A stretch of 64,000 nucleotides of DNA from Terana coerulea. Lineage: Eukaryota > Basidiomycota > Agaricomycetes > Polyporales > Phanerochaetaceae. The notes beneath the pieces are model-generated. The model made no database searches and was not told where the DNA came from. It saw nothing but the letters and a program-made list of their open reading frames with translations. Position 1 is the first letter of the stretch. Each line of letters opens with the position of its first letter. Positions 21,175-32,120 of this stretch are shown here, piece after piece. The DNA lies in NCBI GenBank assembly GCA_024811115.1, contig JAKOGH010000261.1, positions 124,001 to 188,000 on the forward strand, given 5' to 3'. The translations under genes were made by a program, and so were the position numbers.

Positions 21175-24100
21175 TCAAAATCCAGACTGTCTCGCACTCT
21201 TCCTCGTGGCTAACTTTCTAGGTTTTGGCCTCGGTTTCGGCTTTCCCTTCGCCTGCGACTCCGTCTGTCCCTCCGCCTTCTCCTTCCCTATACTCTCAAT
21301 CCTCGTCGACTCTGCCTGGATCGCGCGCTCCCACTCCTCCTGCTGCCGCTCTGCCTCAAACAGCCGCATCAGCCGCGCCTTCTCCTCATCCTGCGCAGGG
21401 TCCTGGTACAGCACGCGCGACGGCCCCGCCTTCAGAGGCGCGTCACGTCCTCCTGCGCCGCGGCCATCATGCTCGCGTCCCCTTCCTCGAGCGACGCCAT
21501 GCCAAACTGCGGCTCGTCGTCGTCGTCGAGACAGATGGTCTGGTTCGACGCCGTGCGCGACAATGCGGCGTCTTCCACCGAATGCTAGCGGCCAGTGAGC
21601 ATGCTGAATTTAGGAATGAGAGGAGGAAGCGACGCACCTTGGATCGCGGCCGCGCGCGTTTCTGCTTCAGCACCGGCAGCGTCGTCCCGTCGTCGTCGTC
21701 GCCCTGCCGGCTCGCCCGCTTGCCCAGCACCCGCGTGATGCTGTCCTGCAGCGCCCTGCTCGCCGCGCGCGAGATCTTCGCGGGCGAGCCCGACGCACCA
21801 CGTGCGCGCGCCTTGCGAGGTGAATGTGGGTCCTCGGGCGACGCGGCCTGGGGCTGCGAGGGCAACTTGAGCGGGGAGGGCGACGCGGAGGAGCGGATAT
21901 TCGTGTGGATCATGTCCTCGCGCAGCTCGGCGAGTGAGAGGCCCTCGCTCGGCTCGCGCGAGGGCGGTAGAGAGGATTCAGCTGGAGGGAGCGCCGCATC
22001 GTCGTCGTTGGATTCTGGCGGAAGCACGGCGCCCCCGAGGAGACCGATGGGTTGTCCGAAATGCTCGACGTAATCGTCGTCCCCAAGAGGGCTGCTTGCA
22101 CGCGGCTCGACGTCGCGAGCAGCGTCTAGCTCGTGGTTAAATGGTTGATCTACTGAGGACAGTCAACATGTCACTCCTCAAGAAGACAGAAGATGGACTT
22201 ACTATTAGTTATATCGACCATCATCTGCGCATCCTCCGCAGACTTCTCATCCACAGGCCGGCTAGGCGCGCATCCTTTCTCAGGCGCACCCCCTCGAGTG
22301 CGTTCCTTCCCCTTCCCTTTCTCGTGTGACCTCCCAAACGACGGTATCGCACCAGACGCCGCAATTTCGGATAACCAGGCCATGTCGACGGCCGGAACAC
22401 CCCACTCGCCTGCCTTCTCGAACTTCGCGCCTGCGCGTGACGGGCACAGGAGATGTGTTGTGCGCCGGGAGAAGTTTGGCGCAAGGTTCATACCTACGCA
22501 TATGCCCAGATTAGTACAGTGTGCTGATCTGTCAAGATGTGGCACCCAAGGCTGACCTAGAGCACGGATGAGCCGGCGTATCCAGCACAGGCTTCAGACT
22601 GGTCTAACCCGGAGAAGCTTATGCTGACGCGCTCCGCCCCTATCCCATTGTGAGTAAATGACAAAAGTTGAGGATTGTGCGACAGGATCATACCAGAGAT
22701 GGGTGTCTCCACAGGAATGGGCGTGAATGATACATGATCATCGGGAGGAACGATCTGCTCCTCGAATATACACCGCTCCAGCCAGCACTCCGTGCGATAT
22801 TTCGTGCGTTCATGCGAGTCATGCTCGTTTCTGAATGCCTTGCTTCCGCTATTGTACGCCGCCCCATGAGCAAACATATACCAGGTACAACAATGAGAAG
22901 TTCGACACACCTGACCAACCGGACAAGCACGAAATCCACGTCCTCATCCTCGCCCTCCATCACCATTCGACCACCCGCCTCCTCTACCGCCTGCCGCACA
23001 GGCGCACACCGCGCCTCACCCACCGCGCGGAACGTCCGCCCTGCAAACAGCAACTTCGCACTCTCGCTGTCTTGCTTCCCAGAGGACAATAGCTTCGAGG
23101 ACGAAGCAACGGGCAAGTCCGCCCCACCCTCCGCTAACACGTCGAGCACGGGTCGAGCATCGAATATCACTGAGGACGAGGATGCCCCGGCACTAGTATT
23201 GTGATTCGCGGGGCGCAGAAAGGGCTGCCGCAGGGTCGAGGTGTCTTTGCTCTGCGGCGCAAACGATGTCGTTCTCCTGAAGCTGTTTAGCATACTCGGT
23301 TTCCTTGCGCCCTCCACACCCGCGCCAACGTCAACGTCTGTGTCTACCCTTTGTAGTGCCCTCGGGTGCGCCTTCGTCTTACTTTCCCTTCCTTTGCTCG
23401 GCGACTCAAGCATCTCGAGCGTCACATGCGGCGGGGCCTGCGACTTGCTGGGGCTGCGCACGAGCTTGCCCTCCTCAATCGCGAACCCGCGCGACTTCAG
23501 GATGCTCTCCCATATCTGCAGCGTGACGGCGGGGACGCGCGTCACAGCGGCAGGCTCTTCGTCCTCGTCCTCGAGAGCGTCCAAAGCGCTTCTCTCGCGG
23601 CCAGCGGGCTGTGCGGCGGGGCCATCCGCTGGTTCTGGCTCGGCTGGTGCGGATATGTCAGAGACGCGTACAGATGCGGTAGGAACGGCACTGACGTTCT
23701 GGGGTAGGTTGGCGTGCGGGGCATGGTTTCGATATGTCGTACAGACTCTCGTCACATCGTCCTGGGGTCCAGTCAATGTATGCGCATGTGAATATGCAGA
23801 TGGACAGACCTCTCATCTTCAACGAGTCCCAGAACCACTGCTCCCACACTAGCTTAATGCTCGCCTCTTTTCGCTCATTGAACTTCTCCGCGTAGTACAT
23901 CTTCTCCGACATCTCGCCCATTCCAGTTGCGCATAGTAAGTGCGTGACTTTGACGGGTCGTTCGATGTTCTTGACGTAGGAGCCCCCTTCCTCGTTTACG
24001 AGTCTGTTAATCTCCGTTCGTCGTGGTATGTCCTCTATTCCGGAGACGCATATAACGACGCCGGAGAATATGGGTAGCCTATGTGCGCGGACGCTCTGTA

Positions 24101-24714
24101 GGGTGGTGACTTAGAGCGTGGTTCCTAGTAACTGTACTATAGAACTCACTGCTTCCAAGTTCACATCATCGCCTTTGAGCCATATGTCGTAGCTTTCCGT
24201 TATCCAGTCTGGGTGCATGATGGGAAGCTTGTTCTCCAGCGCACACTATAGTTATTCTTCAGCTCAAGGTTCATGTGTAGGGTGGATGGACGCACTCTGT
24301 ACTTTGCGCTACCTGGCTCAACGGCGAGTATGTGAGTAACCCTATCCGTCAAGTCGTTCAAAGGTTGCGCCCCGAGTTCAATTGCTTGTTTGAAGATGGT
24401 GGTCTAACATGACTTTTAGCACGGATAACAATACAGCATACAGGAGCATACCTTGTCACTAACGCCTGTCGCACACAGCACCACGCCTTTGAATGGCCTC
24501 GGACATGAGTCCACAAAGTTTTGTGTCTGGTCACCCTCGGAGTCGAACCCAGAGTCGCGGCTGGGGATGAGGTCGCGTGAAGGTCGTTTCGAGGACGGTT
24601 GGGCTGGGCGGAGTTTGACATTGGGGACCTGCCACTGAATGAGTGCAGCTCATGGAAGCGGAGAGCAAGATGTACCTTATTAGACTTGTTTCCACGCCTG
24701 AACACCATGGCCAA
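21175..24714 (-). CDS. Multi-BRCT replication and checkpoint protein Dpb11/Rad4/TopBP1 type
   Basis: This scaffold binds phosphorylated Sld3/Sld2 and 9-1-1 to start replication and activate the checkpoint kinase. Exon 1 gives MVFRRGNKSNK; exon 2 continues VPNVKLRPAQPSSKR and leads into BRCT1, RPFKGVVLCATGVSDK. BRCT2 holds LPIFSGVVICVSGIED, VKVTHLLCATGMGEMSEKMY and LVWEQWFWDSLKMRG. A disordered linker follows, then BRCT3 with LLFAGRTFRAVGEARC and RTECWLERCIFEEQIV. BRCT4 is ISFSGLDQSEA, NLAPNFSRRTTHLLCPSRAG, and AVDMAWLSEIAASGAIPSFG. The tail is charged and ends RKLATRKSARQSGF at a TGA at 21175-21177. Four BRCT repeats in two pairs match fungal Dpb11/Rad4. It is divergent from the homeobox gene. 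Confidence 0.85.
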
Positions 24715-25588
24715 ATCAAGGGAATTGTGGGGAATAATGACCAGGGGAACACGGTGGACGACCGGCCGAACGCCGATTTAGGGCAGGGCAAGTCGCGTCC
24801 ACTGCCACGTGTGGCGCCGCCGGGCGCGGCCTTGTGCCTGAGGCCGCCATCAGAGCCGCGCCGCAGCGTACCTGGCCGTCGGTGGCTGCGACGATCGACG
24901 ACGCCGTCCTTCGGAGGCGTCGTCCGAAACTGGGGGCAGAGCGAGCCTACGCGTGTAGGTCATCTAACCCTCCCCTATCCTTCGGCGCTCAGCTCTTGAC
25001 ATTCTGTACCTCCTTTCTGCAGAAATGTGATGTATCTGAGTTCAAACTGGTCCTCTGCACGCTGCGTCGGAGCGGGGCGCCCTCCTCGACACCGCCGTGT
25101 GTGGGCGCAGCACGGCCCCAGACATCGCCCGGAACGAAAATGCCGACGAATCGCACTGCGGGGCGCACGGCTTGGCACTGTTGGCAGCGGGCACCCTGAT
25201 CGAAATCGAAATCCACCCCTAAGGGGGAAATGGCCGCCTGCGCCCCAGGCCCCTGAGTGGCGGACCCAAAGTTCAAACTCGTCTTTCTCAGCCTAACTCT
25301 ACGCGGAACTTTTCGCCATCCTGCACCTCGCCGTCCATCTTCATCCTCGCTCCCCATGCTGCCGGCTCGCACCTGAGCCCTCCAACTCCTCTCACAACCT
25401 GCTCGGTCTTGACGGTGGTCTTTTCACCTTCCCTACTCTCCTTCAACTGTGCACAGCACATACTCTCGTTCATTAGCACCGCCAAGCACACTACTTAGGT
25501 ATGTTTCTTCTGACGTAACTCTCGGCTGGTGCTCAATACTTAACGTGCAGATCAGGCTCAGACCGCATAATTAGTTGGATCACCCCAG
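24715..25588. promoter_or_regulatory. Divergent promoter region between DPB11 and the homeobox gene
   Basis: The 870 bases between two divergent start codons are GC-rich near 24800-24900 and 25050-25260. A minus-strand open frame at 24989-25372 was considered and not accepted as a gene. Long upstream regions are common before regulator genes. No specific site was recognised. Confidence 0.4.
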
Positions 25589-27585
25589 ATGGCGGCACGG
25601 TCGCCTTCCATCAATAGTGAGCCTTATTATCGGCTACATTCAATATTGCCCCTGATGAAACGGCTCGCTCTATAGTAGACCGCACGGAGTCGCCAGTATC
25701 GCCCCTCTCCAACGGACTAGGCGTGCTCGGTATCTCCGCGACTACACCCTCGACTTCGACGCCGTCCCCTTACTCCTCACCCAGCCTCAACCCTGGTTCT
25801 CCTATCCCTGCTCCGAGCCACCACCTTCGGGATGACGAACAAATCCTCGAAAACAAGCTCAGGCGAAAGCGATCCAGGGTCAATCCCCAGCAGCTCGCGG
25901 TGCTGGAGTCAATCTTCGCCGCGGACCGCAACCCGTCGCCCGCTAGGCGGAAGGAAATCAGCGGGCAGCTGGAGATGAACGAACGGCAGACGCAGGTGTG
26001 GTTCCAGAACAGGTGCGTCAAGCGATTATATGCGCATATATGGCCGTTAATTGTCGGAGATTGTAGGAGAGCGAAGGCAAAGCAGGCGGAAGGCGGAAGG
26101 GCTACGCCAAAGACGGTAGGCAGGCCTGTCTCTCCGAAAACCTCGACCTTGCCGCCACAAAACCCACACTGCCCCGCCAGAGACGTCGGCCTGCAGAAGA
26201 TGATACGCGAAGACGACGGTATGTTCACCTCTTCCCCCAAAGGCCCCCTACTGAATCGCTCAATGCAGCAGTCATTATCATTCCCTGTACCGAGCTCTCC
26301 ATCGGGTCCTGGACACGGGTTGCCTCGTCTGATGACGCTCAGCGGCACGACCTGCTTGCGTACGTCTGCGAGGCACAGCAGCGGCTCACCTGGTTCGTTC
26401 ACTACGCCACGCCGGATGGAGAGCATGCCGTCAAGATGGACATCCCACTCGACAGTGTGCTCGATATGCAACTCGCACACACTGCATCCGACGTCGCGCG
26501 TGCGTCGCTCTTCCTCAGCGCGACCCCCAGCTTCTGGATGTCAGCGGCAGGCGAGGATGCATCTGCCGGCTGGGTATCTTGTGGGGACTGGACGGAGCAG
26601 GAGCAGGCGACGAGGGTGCTTAGACATGAGCTGACGGGTGCGCCGGCGCCCTTGACGTACCTCTGGACCCGCATACAGGCATATTTACAGCGGGATGCTT
26701 CGCAAGCGAGTGGGTCGCCATATAGCGACAGTGCTCAAGCTCTACTATCACCTTCCGAACAAGACTCTCGCTCTTTCGCCACGTCAAGTCCGGGGTTCCA
26801 GTTACAGCAACCACCGTCGACACGGCAGCAGCTACAACAACCCCAGCAAACATATACGAGTATGACTCGGCCCATTCATCCGCAACTGCTGTACAACAAT
26901 AGCTCGTTCAATAACGTGTACGCACCACCGCCAGACGTGTCCGCTCATGCCAGCGACGCAAACGATGGTATCCGATTGCCTTCTTTGCCAGACATTTCGT
27001 CTATGAACACCCTGAACACGCCTTTTACCCGCCACCCTTCCGCTCCGCCCGACGGTCGCTCTCAGTCACACTCGCTGAACACACTGTTCGAAGATTCCAG
27101 CATGGGTCCTGACATCATCAACTCGACATTCCCTGCATACTCGGACGCATACATGCGAGAGGACCTGTCCGTGTCGCCTCCGTTTGCGTTCTCGTACCCG
27201 CCGGCGACGACAGAGCACGATGCACAGGCGGCACGGCTGATATACCCTCAACAGATGCAGCCGCGGCTGCGTGCTCGCGCGTCGATGGGGACGCTCGCGC
27301 CGTCGCTGGCGCGGCGGTCGTTTGGGAGCGCGCCGGACTTGCGCGGCGTCGGCGGCCCCGTGCCGGCTGGGCAGTATTATGCAGAACAGGGGCGCAGTGG
27401 GAGGAACAGGCGCAGGGAGACCAGGCGGGGGCGTGCGGGCGGTGCAGCCGGTGCAGATCCCGTACGCGGGTGAGTGGCAGTCGTCGCAGCCGACGGTGGT
27501 GCAGTTCGGCGCAGACGGGAACGGCATCGGCATGGTTGTACAAGAGCCGACGTTCGATCCAGGGCTTTGGAGCGCACCGAGCTAG
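25589..27585 (+). CDS. Homeodomain transcription factor
   Basis: The start is ATG at 25589 (MAARSPSIN). A GTGAGC...CTATAG intron joins it to DRTESPVSPLSNGLGVLGIS. The homeodomain follows: KLRRKRSRVNPQQLAVLESI, FAADRNPSPARRKEISGQLE, then NERQTQVWFQNR. An intron splits the recognition helix just before RAKAKQ. WFQNRRAKAK with Gln50 marks a typical non-TALE homeodomain. Downstream is a conserved block including WFVHYATPDGEHAV and DIPLDSVLDMQLAHTASDVA, seen in Agaricomycete homeodomain regulators of fruiting such as the Schizophyllum hom genes; that link is from memory. The rest is Gln/Ser/Pro-rich. The frame is lost near a G-run at 27389-27392: one frame stops at 27473, another gives a better-looking tail ending GLWSAPS at 27585. 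No mating-type partner gene lies next to it. Confidence 0.8.
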
Positions 27586-28033
27586 CGAGTTGTGGTCACT
27601 GGTGTAGGCTACAGCAAAAGGGGGCGTGATGTAGCATAATTATCTATGGGGCGGTATCTAATATCGAGCGGGCTTATTGCGTACCCGCATATGGACTTTG
27701 TATAAGACATGCATGTAGTACATACAATATTTTCGCGTATAACAGTGTATGTCTAGTGGCTTTCTGCGTTCGGAGGGCGAAAGGTTCTGGGTGTGAGCTG
27801 CCTTCCGCGGAGACTTTCCTTTCCTGGCACATGTCATCGGACAAAATTTCTAGCTTCCCGTACTCACGCACTCACATCGGGCGCCTCGCAAACCTTGCTC
27901 TGCTCACGCTCGCCGTTTACTCTCTCCAGCGTGTGCCCGAATGGAGATTTCGGTGCGTGCACTGGATGCACTGGTGCTTGTGTGACATGTTGACCAGAGC
28001 ATAAGCCAGGGCTCGAATTCGCTGAATCGCTCG
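27586..28033. other. Region containing the 5' end of the RIX7 gene
   Basis: The real start of RIX7 probably lies here. Open frames near 27900-27950 (for example VYSLQRVPEWRF in one frame) suggest an upstream coding exon. An intron with donor GTGCGT near 27952 and acceptor near 28007 could join it to SISQGSNSLNRS. Phases do not agree cleanly, so the first exon is not fixed. Confidence 0.3.
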
Positions 28034-30690
28034 ATGCAAGGCCTCTGGTCCGCCCACCGCAGAGCGAAGGTTAATCTCAACTCACCCTCCCAACCTGCCT
28101 CAAACTCCTCCGGCTCGAACCCAGCACATACGTCTGCAGCTGCCACGCCCATTCTCGAAGATGCTAGTGGCGCTGCTACGCCCGTCGCCGAAAAGCCTGA
28201 CGGCGACGCCGCCGCCGCCGCCGAGCCCGACGCCTCCGGTTCACCCGACAAGCCTATCTCGTCCGGCAAACGCAAGACGCGATCCGCGCGTGAGGACGGC
28301 GGGGCAAAGCGTGCACGGCTCTCCGAGCGCAGCGGGACAATCGCAAAGGACTACGCGCCTCCGACGACGCGGCTCTCGGACCTCGGCGGCGTCGAGAGCT
28401 GTGTGGAGAAGATGCTCGAGCTTGTCGCGATGCCGCTGTGTCACCCAGAGGTATACATCCACACGGGTGTGCAGCCCCCGAGAGGTGTGCTGCTGCATGG
28501 CCCGCCCGGGTGCGGCAAAACGCTATTGGCGCATGCGATTGCTGGCGTGCGTGTTCCGTCTTCCCGATTTTTGGACTTTTACAAACTCAGGTCCACGTAG
28601 GAATTAGCTGTGCCGTTCATCAGTGTGTCTGCTCCGTCAATTGTTTCCGGAATGTCTGGCGAGTCTGAGAAGACATTACGGGATACCTTTGAGGAAGCAA
28701 AGGTGAGCATACGATGCAGTCATAATCCATGAAGTCCTAATACTAATTCCATACTTCGAAGCGTGTAGCACCTTGTCTGCTGTTTATCGATGAGATAGAT
28801 GCCGTTACACCGAAAAGAGAAAGTGCTCAGAGAGAGATGGAACGCCGAATAGTTGCACAGTTTCTGACGTGTATGGATGGTGAGGAGTTTTCCTACACTG
28901 TTTCGCTCTCGTAAAGTTAACCGCGTACTACTCTAGAACTGTCCTGGGAGAAAACCGACAACAAGCCTGTGATCGTGATTGGCGCAACAAACCGACCAGA
29001 CTCTCTGGACGCTGCCCTCCGGCGAGCTGGACGATTCGACCACGAAATCAGCATGGGTGTGCCTGACGATGCGGCTCGAGCACAGTATGAGGCAGTCTTC
29101 CTCATTGCCCGCCAACTCTCACATTCTTTGGTAGAATACTGAAGGTCCTCTCAGCCAAGCTCCGGTTAGAGGGCGACTTCGATTACCTCGCTTTGGCGAA
29201 GGCAACGCCCGGATATGTCGGTGCGGACCTGTCGGCTTTGACAGGTGCAGCTGGTATTATAGCCGTCAAGCGTATTTTCCAGCAACTCTCAGAAGGCACA
29301 ATCGTCCTTCCCGATGCTGTGACCGAGAAGCTCAACCTGGACACTGACACATCTATGGCAATCGACCCACCCGTTGTGCCCATCACGGCGGCATCTACGC
29401 CTGCTATCCCACCTACACAGTCGACCTCGACACGACACATCCCGTTCTCCAGTATCAACCTCTCCTCGGACTCCCCGCCTCCTCCATCGTGCACTTCCTC
29501 CGCGCGCATCCGGACCCGCTCACCGAAGCGCAGCTTACTCCAATCTGTATCACCTTCACGGACTTTACGCGCGCGCTCAAGCAGGTGCAGCCGTCGTCCA
29601 AGCGCGAGGGCTTTGCAACGGTGCCCGACGTAACCTGGGCGGATATTGGTGCGCTGCATGCCACGAGGGAAGAGCTGCACATGGCGATCGTGCAGCCTAT
29701 AAGACGGCCGGAGCTGTTCAGCGCGGTGGGCATCAGTGCTGCCTGTGGTGTCTTGCTGTGGGGCCCGCCTGGGTGCGGAAAGACGTTGCTGGCGAAGGCG
29801 GTGGCAAATGAGAGCAGGGCAAATTTCATCAGTGTGAAAGGGCCTGAATTGTTGAACAAGGTCAGTCGGCCTGCTGACTTCGAGAAGTTTTGCTCAACGC
29901 TGTCTACAGTATGTCGGTGAAAGCGAGCGCGCTGTGAGACAAGTGTTCTCGCGTGCGCGTGCATCGTCTCCCTGCGTCGTCTTTTTCGATGAGCTTGACG
30001 CATTGGTACCACGGCGAGATGACAACATGGTGTGTTCTCCATTTTCAGCATTTATGTGACTGGCTAATGTGATGTGACGAATTACAGTCCGAGTCCTCCG
30101 CCCGCGTCGTGAACACGCTCCTCACTGAGCTCGACGGCCTGGACGCCCGCAAATCCGTATATGTCATCGCCGCGACGAATCGGCCGGACATGATCGACCC
30201 CGCGATGTGCCGCCCCGGCCGGCTCGACAAGCTGCTGTACGTCGACCTGCCGGCGCCCGACGAGCGGGCGGAGATCCTGCGCACGATGACGCGGAAGGTG
30301 CCGTTGGGCGAGGCAGACAAGACGGCGGAGGAGGTGCGCGATGCTGTCGAGGCCCTCGTACGCGCGCAGTGCGACGGGTACAGCGGCGCGGACCTCGCGG
30401 CGGTCGTGCGCGAGGCGGGTGTCGTCGCGCTGCGGGGCGCTCTCGGTGCGCTGGATGCGATGGACGCTGGCGGGGATGGCATCACCGTTCTGCCTCTACC
30501 GACGCGGCAGGAGGCGCTGACGGTGCGGATACGCGACTTCGAGCGGGCGCTGTCGAAGGTCATGCCGAGTGTGAGTTCCGCACAGAGGCGCAAGTACGAG
30601 GCGCTGAGGAGCAAGTTCGCGGGCCTGCCGGTGAGGGCGGGTAAGGAGGAGGACAGCAAAAGGGTTGATGACAGGCCCATGGCGGCGTGA
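28034..30690 (+). CDS. RIX7: Tandem AAA ATPase Rix7/NVL, ribosome biogenesis
   Basis: Rix7 (NVL in animals) extracts factors from nucleolar pre-60S particles. A Ser/Ala-rich, basic N-terminal region leads to [21 protein letters not shown]1 has Walker A GPPGCGKT, the Walker B region [16 protein letters not shown] and sensor [21 protein letters not shown]2 has [15 protein letters not shown], Walker A GPPGCGKT, then [20 protein letters not shown], Walker [17 protein letters not shown] and [20 protein letters not shown]. The second-region-of-homology arginines are present. The pre-D2 linker encodes [16 protein letters not shown] frame change just before this, near 29440, needs an intron ending TTCTCCAG or a one-base error. 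The stop is TGA at 30688-30690. The true start is probably upstream of 28034. A decayed copy follows at 31.0 kb. Confidence 0.9.
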
Positions 30691-31011
30691 TATATGTGTT
30701 GCGTCGGTATGTGTGACGATAGGACTGCGTTGCATAGGCTTATAAGTGATTTCGATGCCAGTGCTGTTTTTGTATCGGTGAGCTTCCATATTTCGTCTTC
30801 GCTTGTGCTGTATTGGCTGAAAGGACGACTAGTAGCAGTCAACTCGGCCGGTCTTGCCATATATTTGATTCAAATGATTATTCTCTCGGTGGTGGTATTT
30901 TGACCACTATGGAAGATGTTCTGGGATGATACCATAGGTGTGAGCCGCCCTTCCCCCTCACGTCCCACGCCTCACACGACGAATCATTGTTATGCTGCAT
31001 ATTGATTCTCT

Positions 31012-31960
31012 CAAACGTGTAGCACCTTGTCTGCCTCAGTCAGCCGACAAGATATGTGACATCATGCCGCAAGAAGAGAACGTTCGAAGGGATATGACAA
31101 ATTGAGCAGCAGCAGCTTTAGCGTTCGATGCCGCATAGACAGTAAGGGTGTTGGGAAACCCGTGCTCCCATCAAATCATGTAAGGATGCAAACTCAAATG
31201 TCGTCTCCAGTCTAAGAATTGCCATGGGAGCTGACAGAGACCAAAACGGCCATAGCCATAGGCGCAACGAGCGCGCGAGACTCGTTGGGTGCCGCCCTCT
31301 GTCGAGGTGGACGGCTTCACCATAAGTTCAGCATGGATGTAAGTAAGAAATAGCACCTGATTTGTTCCGCAAATTGCTCATGGTTATGTAGAACACTGCA
31401 CGTCCTATCAGCCATGCTCGAGCCAGACAGCGAAATCAGCTATTCCGCCCTAGTGAACGCGACAAGAATAAGTCGGTGCTAGTTTGTTAGCTCTGCATCG
31501 TCGTCTTTGCGACCTTGACGCACTGGTGCACCTGCGAGAAGCTAACTTGACATGGTAAGTCATGTCATACCTAAATCCATGCGAGTGATTGACCTGTTGG
31601 ACCGCAGTTCTGGTCCTCTGCCCGCAGCGCGACTTTACTTCACCCCAGCTTGCCGGTCTGGACACGCGCCAGCAACCCGGCGTTCTTGTATGCTGTCGCT
31701 GTTATGCACCCTCCGGACATGGGCGGCTCGACAAGCTGCTACACTTGCGCATGCGGCATATCAATCAGGATTTGTCGAACGGGGGCCCTTGCATCCCCAC
31801 ACGCCGCAGGCAAGGTTTCTGCGACCGCGCGTCGCGCTCATCTTATCCAGCGGCTCCCGTCACAGGCGACAGGCTACAGACGCATTGTGCAGATTCGGGC
31901 TCTCGTTCTTCATATGTCGGTCATTTCGGCTCGCTTCGGCTCGTAGGCTGTATTTGAGTT
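31012..31960 (+). pseudogene. Decayed partial copy of RIX7
   Basis: Segments line up in order with the gene just upstream. Around 31012 the bases CGTGTAGCACCTTGTCTGC match the exon edge at 28763, including intron bases before it. About 31250-31325 matches the D1 sensor exon. 31392-31470 matches the exon after it, again with its intron edge. 31500-31560 matches the D2 Walker B region. 31600-31770 matches the D2 sensor exon up to the CGGCTCGACAAGCTGCT block. The linker and D2 Walker A region are missing. Intron remnants are kept, so this is an old DNA-level tandem duplication, not a processed copy. No frame is open for long. Confidence 0.75.
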
Positions 31961-32120
31961 CCGTCAACGAACAACGAAGCGGCGATACCGAGGCTGCCCT
32001 CCTGGGATATTGCGCTTGAGCTTGATGGTCAATGTCGCAACTCTGGTTATATTTGTAAAGCGTCGCCTGGATGCTACACGACCAATCCATTCTTCACAAT
32101 CCCCCCCTTCACCGGTCAGG

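Noticed and set aside
24531..24570. GGGTTCGACTCC sequence resembling a tRNA B-box
   Set aside because: It lies in a DPB11 exon (encoding RDSGFDSEGDQ) and no tRNA fold surrounds it.
24989..25372. Minus-strand ORF with a repeated RTSLN-like motif between DPB11 and the homeobox gene
   Set aside because: It lies in a GC-rich divergent promoter and has no promoter of its own; the motif repeat is short and could be chance.
25589..27585. Mating-type A (HD1/HD2) locus
   Set aside because: Only one homeobox gene is present, with no divergent homeobox partner and no MIP or beta-flanking gene beside it; its downstream block fits a developmental regulator instead.
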